In this document: piece after piece, positions 20,656-30,130 of the stretch | How positions within the stretch are numbered: the first letter of the stretch is position 1 | Layout of the letters: each line of letters opens with the position of its first letter | Source: Phlyctochytrium arcticum | Lineage: Eukaryota > Chytridiomycota > Chytridiomycetes > Chytridiales > Chytridiaceae | Assembly (NCBI GenBank): GCA_025602905.1 | Contig: JAHLKI010000008.1 | Span: 558,001 to 622,000 of the forward strand | Reading direction: 5' to 3' | Length of the DNA stretch: 64,000 nt | Made by a program: the position numbers and the translations under genes | The notes under the pieces: generated by a model | Seen by the model: only the letters and a program-made list of their open reading frames with translations | The model's database searches: none | Told to the model about the DNA's origin: nothing

Positions 20656-23600
20656 CTACTGCCATTGGATTTCCGCCAACCAATTACGCCGGGCCTCGTT
20701 GTCAGTCATCAGAATGAGATTCATAGCTTGCAGTGTTGCGCCTTTCTTCAACTTCTTCCCCTTACGATATTCCGCCAGCCGCTTGCTTTCAAGACGTGCT
20801 GCGACCTCCCTTTCGGGCAGGTTTTTCTCCACGGACAGACGGATGATTTTTTCGATGATGAACTTGCGCCTGTACCACGCCTTTGAGTTCTTGGCACCTA
20901 CTGCCCCTCTTCCATGCCAATTGCGGGTAGGGTCCTGCTCCTTCAACCGCTCCAAGTCCTTGATAGCTAGGCCTCCTTGGAAACCACTATCCCATTCTGT
21001 CCACAAATCAACAACGGAATAGATCTCGTTTTTCATCAGATATTGGCCGGTGGGCTGGGTGGGTGTGGTTTGGGCGGCGGGTGCGGTCTGGGCGGAGGGT
21101 GCGGTTTGGGCAGTGGGGGCGGTTTGGGCAGTGGGGGCGGTTTGGGCAGTGGGGGCGGTTTGGGCAGTGGGGGCGGTTTGGGCAGTGGGGGTCGTTTGGG
21201 CAGGGGGGGCGGTTTAGGCAGGGGGAGCGGTCTGGGCGGTGGGGGTAGTCTGGGCGGTGGAGGTGGTTTGCTGCTGCAGCCACTGTGTTGACATTTGTTG
21301 GATTTGGGTCATAAAAGTGGTCATTTGCTGCGAGTTTTGCTGCCCGACCGTAATCTGCTGGCCAAGTTGGTTAAGTTGGGGAAGCACTGCTTGCTTCATG
21401 TCGGCCAACGCCTCCGTCATCTGCTGCATGGATGTTTCAAACCGGGTGAATATGTTGGTGTTGCGTAGGTTGGTGGTGGCCATTTCTGTCTGCAGCGCAC
21501 CGATGGCACCGCTCATTTCGGGAAGAACCGACTGGATCTGCATGATGGTCGGGCTGACGGTTGTGGACATGGCTTCTTGGAGTTCTCGTTCAAAGGTATA
21601 GTACAATTCTGTGGAAAACAATTGGTTCCAGATACTCAAATCCGGGTATAGCTGTCTGAGGACAACAGAGTCTTGAAGAAACACAATGGATAACCATTCC
21701 ATAAATTCCACAAAACATTTGGCCTGTCTGTTGGGACTCGTCGTTTCCGCAATAGCTCGGCTCGCTTGTAGCTAGGATAACAACATAATTAGTATGAGAA
21801 AGCACTTACAAAACAAAATAAATTGGTAAACCGTCATACCTTCGGGAAGACCATATGCCACAATTCTCTAGGTGGGTCTACAAGTTGCCTTTTGTTCCAA
21901 GTTGCGCCTCCGTCTTTTGCGTATCCCAACAGGGTTCGCACCGTTGTTAAGGACTCAGGGGAGAGGTAGCGATTCTGGAGTTGGTCTCCGGACCATCTGC
22001 CATGAATGCTTATGGCAATATCGGAACAGCCAGCAGTCTGGCAGATACGAGCTGCCAATTTGCGAAAAGTGTGGGTAACCTTGCTTGTGTAGAGGTCGTT
22101 TTCGGCGAGGATTTTGTTTACAAATTTGCCGTGGACATTGTAATTGCACCCAAACAATGAGATCTTGTACCATTTTTTGGGGTTGGAGATGTCGGGCCAT
22201 GGCTGGTCTTGCATTGTGAATTTGTGGAATAAATAGCAGGCCAGAGCATTGGGCAGGCACGCTATGGGATTTAGCGCTTGCATTGCTGACCCCACTTTGA
22301 TGCGCCCTTTGTTGTTGGTTTTGGATGACTTAATGTTCAAAATAACCCCGGTCATTTTCATTGGTCTTTCTTCAGGGTACTATGAAGGAAATAAAAGATG
22401 TTAAACTCATGTCTCGCCCGCGTTTGTATATGCTTACTTTTTGTGTCATCAAATCAGCTATCATGGCGGGACACCACATCCTCTGATCGGCCCAAAATCA
22501 TATGAAGCATCATACAGACAGCCCATTGATAGTAAGGGTCTGCATTGGCTGCTGCAGCTCCCGTGGTCCTCAACATGAGGTTGTCACTGATGGTCAAGAA
22601 TTCGTCCTTATCGTAACCGTCTTTGATACTTCCAAGCGCCTTGTCCTGATAAGTAGCAGCTGCCATTTCCCCTTTGCTTCTCTTGAACTTTTTCTTGAAG
22701 GCTTTCAAAAATGCCCCTTTCTGTGGGTCTGGGAATGGGGACGTGGGACCAATATTCTGATCCCTCCACAGGTCCTCAGCAGCCTTGATGTCGGTGTTGA
22801 TATTTTCGAATCCTTGGTTGGGGTTATTTCTCAGCGACTCAAATCTAGGTTATGCAAAATAGTGTTAAAACTTTAAATCTTTTGAATATCTCAAACCCGC
22901 AAGACCCTCTTCATTATTACCTGATCCATGTAAGAATTTTTTGCTCACTAACGAGGACCGCGCGTTTGTAGAGTTCGTCCATCGCTTCAGCACTTGTGTC
23001 TCGATCTTCTTCCGGAGTTTGTAAATAGACTTCATGGGCATAACGCAGCCAAAAGTGCTAAGTAAGTACCCAGTTAGCAACCCATGAAAGTAAATTAATT
23101 GAGTGTAATGATTAAACTTACCATGAAACGAGTCTGTCTGGCATTCCAGGCTTTGTTGGTGCCTTGGGCTCGAACGCCGCGGCGAATGTTTGCAGCAAAA
23201 TTCATAGTGTTTGTGAGAAGCGCTTGGGCATTCGGCGGTAAAGCTCGGTCAACAGTCATAACAATCTTAGTAAATCTTTCCAATACGTTGTCTACAATAA
23301 ATAAATTCAATTGTAATGAGTGCAAATTCATATGGGGATTATATGAAAATACATACCTGGAACATCCACTACAGCCACTTGATTCATCATGGTCAAAAGT
23401 GTCTCATCATCCATTTCCATGAACCAAATTAGGATTTCTTCATTCGTCAACTGACTTTCAAGAGGATTCAATGGGTCCGACTCTAATCTGCCTGGTAGTA
23501 GGGCCTGGTTTCCAGCTTTGAAAACAAAGACATTTTCTGCGTAACTTCGCTCAAAACACGGCAGGAACCAAATTTCTTGAAGATCACGGATCTCGGGGTT

Positions 23601-23801
23601 CTCGTCCATAACTACTTCCGGAGTTGTGGGGGTCGCTGCAACTTCCGCAAAAAATTCAGGCATGTCCCTTCTCCACTGATAGATGTTTGATCCTTGGATT
23701 CCGAGTTGTTCGGCGACTTTGGCGACATTGCCATTTTTGACAGAGAGATACACAGCAGTTTGCTTGCGCTCTTTGTCGAATCGGCCTCTTCTGGGTCCCA
23801 T
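20656..23801 (-). pseudogene. Crypton tyrosine recombinase with N-terminal HTH and C-terminal GCR1_C domain
   Basis: Six exons (23801-23357, 23291-23122, 23057-22921, 22844-about 22438, 22379-21840, 21771-20656) give about 938 residues. Order of parts: a helix-turn-helix at ~15-55 (VAKVAEQLGIQGSNIYQW); a core-binding-like region; the recombinase domain with the first catalytic Arg (LGRSEDV), Lys (KSSKTNNKG), HxxR (HTFRK), the H of HGRWS and the Tyr of NRYLS; a Gln/Met-rich coiled coil; TAQTAP repeats; and GCR1_C at ~815-915 (DLWTEWDSG ... RRKFIIEKI). All pentad residues are present. Two defects are seen: TAA at 21214-21216 in the repeat linker (neighbouring units have CAA or CAG), and one extra base near 22454-22490, which creates a TGA before a good phase-0 donor. 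It is probably a recently inactivated copy. The ATG at 23801 was chosen because it directly precedes the HTH. Confidence 0.82.
21061..21258. repeat. 18-bp coding minisatellite (G-rich on plus strand)
   Basis: About eleven imperfect copies of GGTTTGGGCAGTGGGGGC lie in tandem. Read on the minus strand they encode TAQTAP units linking the coiled coil to the GCR1_C domain of the Crypton protein. The length stays a multiple of three, so copy number can change without shifting frame. The runs of G could form G-quadruplexes. Confidence 0.9.
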
Positions 23802-24135
23802 AATGTTCAGGTTGATGTTGATGGGGCAGTGGTTGGTTGATGGAGTCGCGTCCAGAGCAGAGTCAGATGAATGTGAAGGAAGACGAAACAGACGAAAGAG
23901 ACGAACGAGACGGGGGGGACGAGGAAGAAAAATGATACTTGAATGCTTGGTAATGTGGAAGGTGGTTGCGAGGATAAAAAAAAACACCGTTGGACATGAA
24001 CGCCCTACCATCATTCCATATCTTACTCTGTGGATGAGTTTTCTGGGAAAAAGTCTTTGGACCACAATTTACCACCACATCTGATTTTGAACAACATTGC
24101 ACTATCTACAATTATCTTTTGCGCGAGGAACTAAA

Positions 24136-24310
24136 GGCTTGGTTTAAAAACGTCCATGATTTTTTTTCTGGGGTGTCTGGGTTTTTTCCAGCCCAAAAAA
24201 CCAATGTCTGCCATGTTTTCCCAGCTCCAATTAGAAGCGAGGTTTTTAGGTTAAAAACCACTCCGGCCGCGTAGTTTTTACTATTTGATTAGGTTAAAAA
24301 CCTCCGGCCG
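24136..24310. promoter_or_regulatory. GGTTAAAAACC motif cluster upstream of the Crypton gene
   Basis: The motif occurs at about 24250 and 24292, each time followed by (A)CTCCGGCCGC, with related GGTTTAAAAAC at about 24137 and a facing GGTTTTTA just before the first copy. It sits 330-500 bases upstream of the Crypton start codon, at the likely right end of the element. It could be a promoter element or a recombinase or HTH binding site. This is inference from position only. Confidence 0.35.
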
Positions 24311-24436
24311 CAAACTTCGGCCGCCGAGGGTTCGCATAGGAACGCGTCCCGCTTGCTTTGGCATTCCTCAAGAAACTGTAGCTAGGAGAGCCCAGAACAG
24401 AAAGAGCTTGGCGGTCTTGGCACATTAGCAAAAGGG

Positions 24437-24765
24437 ATTATAACCCAGTGGGCGTAGACAGGAAATTGTCAAAGAGAAGTACGGGGAAAAGGTACATCAA
24501 CGGACTGCGGAAAGTAAAGAAACAGTCATGACAGGATATCAGAAAGTGTAAGGTAATCTTCAAAGGCAAAGAAGAGGCCGAAAGAATGACAATCCGAGGA
24601 AATACCATGTTAGGGCATAGAACAGGCAGGAAAGGAAGGATCATCTTCAACATTAAATCGGAAAGAACAGGACAGGACGGGAGACACCAGGAAGAGAAGT
24701 GAAGAGGAGGGTGGGAGAAAAAGCGAGGTCAGAAAGAAGGATAGCAGACTGAAGTGTCGAGAAGT
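24437..24765 (+). repeat. Purine-skewed tract, middle segment
   Basis: Same A/G-rich texture as 18780-20180 (for example GAAAGAACAGGACAGGACGG). It ends exactly where the 64-bp terminal inverted repeat begins, and the texture resumes at 25979 on the far side of that element. Confidence 0.45.
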
Positions 24766-25978
24766 CCTAAACTGCAGAGAGCTTTTGACTGAAATGTGGA
24801 GTGTCCCCCTCATTTGGCCCTAAAAGGGTGTAATGCTTGCCCAAAGAGGTATCATTGCCCAAACCACAGCCTGGCAATCTGGAATGGCTGTCCTCTTGAG
24901 CTGGCATACCCAGTCCGGCGTGTTGGTCCTGGGGAAACACTCCTCCTGTGTCAAAACAAAAGAGTGTTTAAAGAAAAGTCCCATAGGGAAAAGACTATCA
25001 TTGTCATGCATAAACAAAGAGCCAGTAAAGTGGAAAAAAAACCTGTTCCCATGGTTGTAGAGACAATCAGACAATCTGTGCTTTCTCTTACACAGGGCGG
25101 CTGGCTTCCAACATTGATGGCAATGAGATCCTGCCCGGAGGCCCATTCCTCCACTGGCAGTTGCGAGATTGCAAGATTGTGGTCCCCAAAACTTACGCCA
25201 TTCTTTCTGCTTTGCAGTGTACAGTAGTTGCAAGGAATCCCCTCCATTCAACAGGCCCATTTCCTCTTCTTCCGCCTGTTGAACTGTTCAGCCATATCCC
25301 ATTCTGCCGGTGCTCCTGCCATGCTCCTTGCAATTGTGACGGGTTCTGGTTCTTTTATACTAGCGGCAGGCGGCCGAATGACATGTGTCATTGGTCCCTG
25401 AGAGCGGTAGCAATCATTACTGCGCGAGCTGGCATGCGCCACACTCGTGACAGGTTTTCTTCCATCATAAAGTACTCTGATAGCATTAGACATAACTTTA
25501 AGTGTTTTTCGACCATTACACTACCCAAACTCTCGCAACCTGGGAAGTTGCATATAGCGTCCATTTTACTTTTCTTTGAGCCCCTTTCTTTCATCAGACC
25601 GATCCCCCTGACCCCATTGCAGCAATGCCTTCTCCCCAAAAGGAATCCGGGGTTCATGCCATCGCCGCGGTACCGCCTAGGTTGCCCGACGTTTGTCACA
25701 TTTTGTGTAGTTTGAATCAGTGGAGATGCACTTTGTTTTTCAACTGTATGTTATTCTGCATGCATCTTTGACTGGTGTTTGGGACAATTCTGTTGATCCG
25801 ATCACATGGATTGCTACGTCTGCCAAATTGGATGTGAGAACCTGAGTCCACAAGTCCGGGTAGGGAGGCAGCCAATATTTCGGGTCAAATATACACATCT
25901 TAGGCAATAATCTTACCCTTTTTGGTCCAAATGAGGGGGACACTCGGCATTTCAGTCAAAAGCTCTCCGCAGTTTAGG
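24766..25978. mobile_element. DNA transposon-like element with 64-bp terminal inverted repeats
   Basis: The left repeat 24766-24829 (CCTAAACTGCAGAGAGCTTT...) and the right repeat 25915-25978 are reverse complements, differing at only a handful of positions. They enclose about 1.1 kb. The interior has a minus-strand frame of 103 codons (25388-25699) with no recognised transposase motif, so the element is non-autonomous or decayed. Flanking bases on the two sides are not identical, so no target-site duplication can be claimed. Part of its interior recurs inverted at 18411-18625, showing that it belongs to a family. Confidence 0.75.
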
Positions 25979-26290
25979 TTGTCTCGGGTCATGACAGAAC
26001 CCTAGCGGACTTGTGAAAATTGGTGGACAAAATTGTAGTAATTTGTGGACAGAATAGGCCAGAAGGCTCGAAAAAATCTGGCAACAGGCTTGTTTGAAAG
26101 ACAGGAAGCAAGACTACTGGCCAAAAACTTAGCATCAAAATTGAAAGGTAGGGAAAGGACAGACTGTGTCTGAAAGAGACAGGCAGAAACAGAAAGACTA
26201 TGAAAAAAGGACAGGTCACGGGGACCGACAGAGCGTGTTTTGCGATGAAAGTATACTCTTTTGATATACTGAGGCCTACAAATACCTGTG
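25979..26290 (+). repeat. Purine-skewed tract, right segment
   Basis: Continues the A/G-rich texture (AAGACAGGAAGCAAGACTAC, GACAGGCAGAAACAGAAAGA) directly after the right terminal repeat of the inserted element. It contains no credible gene. Confidence 0.4.
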
Positions 26291-27643
26291 CAAGGGGGAC
26301 TAAGTTATTGGGAATTGCAGGCGCTGACTTGGTTTTTGGCAATCTGGAATGGTGAGCTATCTTACTGTATGTCTCATTGTTTAACATCTGAGTAGTACAG
26401 TTGAGATCCTTAAAGTGGGCCAAGAGGATGGGACATAAAGCTCGTGCATGGCTGATGTTTCTATAGGCAACACTATCTGCACATCTGAGGCCTTTATTAT
26501 ATTTGACTGAAATTCATTCAGCATTCCAGAAATCAATTCCGTCTTCTGTTTTGGATGATTGGATCAGTCTAATTGGATCTTGGTATTGTTTTGACCATAC
26601 AACATGTCTCATGCAGGCAAAAAATCTTTTAGTGCACAATAGAAAGTACCCATTTCATCTCGGAGATGTAAGACAAAGCCTTCTTCAACCTGGTGTCACT
26701 GGTAAAGGTGGTCTTCTTCCTTGAGATGCATTTCTCCCAGATCATCAATCATCCAGTGGGGGAGACATACAAAGAATCAAGGAGCTAGTTAGCTTGCAGG
26801 TATCATTGCTACCAACGCTTGATAGATCACCTCTAGCTTTCTTGATAGCAGCATTCTGGTGTTGATCTCAGAGCAGTCAAATTTTTTGTAATGTGCTGCA
26901 CAGTGTCTGCTGTGTCTTTTCTTGTCTTCACTTTACACGCCTACAGTAGTTCCTCAGAATTGTACTAGCTCAATTGTACTTTGAACTGAACAACATTACA
27001 CTTTCCCTAACCTGCTATATTTTCCCATTTCCACAATTGATGCCTTGCTCTAGCACGACATAGCACCCAACCTTGCTTGGTGCTGGCAGTTTAAATCTTT
27101 TGCAAAAGCCTTGCACACCTGATCAGGATTTTCTGACTCCCCATGATTGTTGTGGCCTTCAAACTTTTCCTCAATACTGCTTGCAATTGCTGTAGGCTCT
27201 TGACAATCTTGAATGTCATCTGGTGCTGGGTCCATCAGGAGTGATGATTTCTTTTGTAAGTTGCACAAACTTTTCTAACCTCTTTGCATGTGCATTTTTG
27301 GCATTCTTGGCAGCATCCTTGGGCAACTTAGTGGTGACATAGTGCACACCCCCATCCCGCCCTGAACTGACACTATTATCACAGGATGAGGGTGTGCATG
27401 GGCACTGTGTCAGGTGGCTTTGGCAACACACACATCTCAACCCAGGGCAAAAATTACTTTACGACTAAACAAGAAGATTTTGCAAACCAGATGCCGTACA
27501 CACCCATACAATCTTGGCTATACTTGACACTTTCATTCATAATTTGTTGCAAGATTCACACAATAGTTTTGTTACGATTTTCATGTTCAGGATTACAGTC
27601 AATTTCCCGTCTTAGCTATTCCCCGCAACACACACACACACCC
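26290..27643. other. Gene-free stretch at the right border of the island
   Basis: About 1.35 kb with only short, domainless open frames. Two neighbouring minus-strand frames at 27050-27440 are rich in charged residues but cannot be joined convincingly. A short (CA)n run lies at about 27628-27641, just beyond the stop codon of PSMD5. Confidence 0.5.
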
Positions 27644-29718
27644 CTATCCAGTCCGAGATGCAACCGCAACAGCATGTAAAGCAGTCCGATAACTCGGCCC
27701 CTGCCCCCAAAACTCTTTTAAGCGGGCGACATACTCGGCGTCTAGTGCCAGGGACTGATCAGCCTCCAGAGTGCTCAAAAGGGTCGTTACAATTTTATGT
27801 TTCCAGACCTTATGAAAAGAATTATAAGCAAAGGTACGGAGAGTGGGAGAGGATTTTGTTTACCATATCATTCAGAGTATTGAACTCGCTTCGATCCACA
27901 ATATGGTTCCTCAATCCGCGGTGAGTATCCAACATCCGTACTCCCCACGCATGCCCCACAACCCCGTGGAAAAGCTTACACCCGGCCAATCTATAATTCT
28001 CCAACGGGGACGTGACGGCCGATACCAAGAACTTTAGTGGATCAGACAAACGTGACCAAACCGATTGTGTCAATTCTTCTGATGAGGGGATCAAGAGATT
28101 GGACAAATGGGAGAGATGGGCGGGACGACGATCGCCAGAGGAGCTTTGGACTTGCGAGAGAAAGTGGGAGAGGATTTCGTGGGTTGAGAGAAGATTTAGG
28201 CCTGGGATAGTGCTCCCGATTTGTCCGAGAGCGTCCATGACTGCATCCTTTACTTGGACGTTTAATACGAAGCGCTTTGTGTGATATATGGAATGTGATT
28301 ATACCTGTATATCACGCTGTGAGTCAAATTCATCGTCCATCAACCGATTCAAAACTCGTAACACGTTACGAGATGATTGGATCGATTCAAAAAACGTGGG
28401 CTACATAAAACCAAAAACGTTCAAAATGGTGTTTCAAAACATTGAGGAAACTACAAAGGGAAAATGGCATACCTTTTCATGTCCCAACCTACCAAGGAAT
28501 TCAATAATGGCCCTGACGACGAGTACTTGGTCAACATCCATGTCGTCAGGTGTGCAGTTTATCAGATTGTCTAAGAGACGGTCGATCACACCTATCCGGT
28601 CCATAAATTGACATCCTTCCTCGGATCGTGCCATCTATCCGAAATGACAAAAACATTGTCAAGTCCCAGTCGAACAATCGATAGTTCTGTTGGCGTTTTA
28701 CCTCGCTAAAAGTCTGAACGGCGTTGAGACGTCCCAACACATCCCGTCCCCTCAATTCTTCCACCAGGGAATTGATTACTCCGACGTGATGTATCTGGCT
28801 CAGTGTCGCGTCGGAAATTGTCGATATTCGGATCAGGAGGTCGTAGATCCGGTATTTAACGGTTTGGGAGTGGGTCAGCAGATCTTGGAGGTCGGTTAGT
28901 ATTGGGTCCTGGAGGAGGGCGAGCAAGCCTGTGGGGTGGGATGCGATCTGATGAGGATTTGTTCAGTATTAGAAAGGGTTTTCGAAGATGATGTTTGAGG
29001 GGTAGGGTGTTTACCTGGAACAGCAAGTCGGCGACATGTTGGGCAGTTCTGAGATGCGGAGATGCGAGGAGTTGAATTAAGTTCGGAAAGTATGGTGCGG
29101 TAATCTACATCCAAATCGTCAGAAACCCCGACATCCTCCAAGTTTATATGCACGCAGAGCAGCTCTTACCAAGACTTTCAAATCATCTTCGGTCCGAGTC
29201 GCCTTCTCAAGTATACTAACTGCCAGATTTTGAAACACCACATCGTCCGACTCCAACCCCGCTACAATCACATTCTACACCATACACATCAGCACCTACC
29301 CCATGCATTTCTCTAATTATACCATCATACCTGGTACTCCTCATGAAGAGTCGTAAACGATTCCCCAGAGCAGAGCGCGATCAGAACCGTACAAGCCAAA
29401 TCACCCCATTCAGCATCTTCAATTTCCCGACCACGCGTCAAGATAGACAGTAATGTTGGGACTGAGACCGAGTTTGTCTTTGCTACCGTTAGGAGGAGGG
29501 GGATGCTGCGTTCTTTTGGAAAACTTAGTTTCTTATTGAGCAATTGCCAATTGAGGAGTGGTCTTGTTTATATTTGGCTTACCCTGACATGACGGAGCGA
29601 TCGTGCGAAGGGCGTTCTTAATTTCGGGGTCGGGGGGTGGGGAGGAGGTGGTGGTTGTGAACAGCACGTTAAAGGCTGCCTGCAGGCGAGCGTTGGACTC
29701 TGTGTTTGTACTGGGCAT
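27644..29718 (-). CDS. PSMD5: 26S proteasome assembly chaperone PSMD5/S5b homologue
   Basis: A HEAT/armadillo-type protein with many short introns. The exon at 28546-28926 contains VKYRIYDLLIRIS followed by EELRGRDVLGRLNAVQTF, which aligns with the PSMD5 segment around VRYRVYELIIEIS. The exon at 27864-28274 contains RLAGCKLFHGVVGHAWG and NHIVDRSEFN, matching the conserved VVDRS region near the family C-terminus. The last exon (27644-27808, phase 0, donor at GATATG|GTAAAC) adds KEFWGQGPSYR, equivalent to the terminal LRTYLSEGPYYV block of the family. In animals PSMD5 binds the Rpt1 base subunit and acts as a chaperone or inhibitor in 26S assembly. Start MPSTNTESN at 29718. It is divergent from the LRRC43-like gene, with 412 bases between start codons. 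Confidence 0.88.
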
Positions 29719-30130
29719 TTTGTTTTATTTTTCCGGATCTGATCTTTGTAAAAAGTCGCCTGGTCAGATTCTCCAGATTCTGTCAGAAGGTCAGAATCTT
29801 GATTGCATAAGCGGGCTCCGCACAAATGTCTCTACTCGCAAAATCCGTATTGCACCCCAACTGATAGGCAAAATGCGGAACAAAGTAACGGCAACACAAG
29901 CTTTTTGGGATATCTTGGATGCGACAACGGGCATCCAGGCTGATCCGGGGTCCAAATCCGAGGTATTTCAGATGTGGTATAGGAAACGCAAAGGGAGGCT
30001 TCATCACCATTGACTGTTTCAGTATATGGTAGCGGTCGAAAACTGTGAAAAAAGAGAGGGGAAAGACAGCACATGTTGGCAAGAAAAATGAAACAGGTGA
30101 TACGGAAGAAGATGACCTGCTTATAGATCC

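Larger units (their letters stand above)
20190..24340 (-). mobile_element. Crypton (tyrosine-recombinase DNA transposon), approximate limits
   Basis: The element is defined by its single large gene (20656-23801, minus strand) encoding a tyrosine recombinase plus a GCR1_C DNA-binding domain, the fungal Crypton (CryptonF) signature. The limits given are estimates: they are where the purine-rich surroundings stop on each side. Cryptons lack terminal inverted repeats, and none is seen. Downstream of the gene are a 17-bp tandem duplication (GAAAACATTCACAAACA at 20485-20518) and A-rich sequence. Upstream are repeated GGTTAAAAACC motifs at about 24250-24305. Confidence 0.75.

Noticed and set aside
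20977..21291. Glycine-rich plus-strand frame (LGSGGGLGSGGG repeats)
   Set aside because: It is the antisense shadow of the 18-bp minisatellite inside the Crypton gene.
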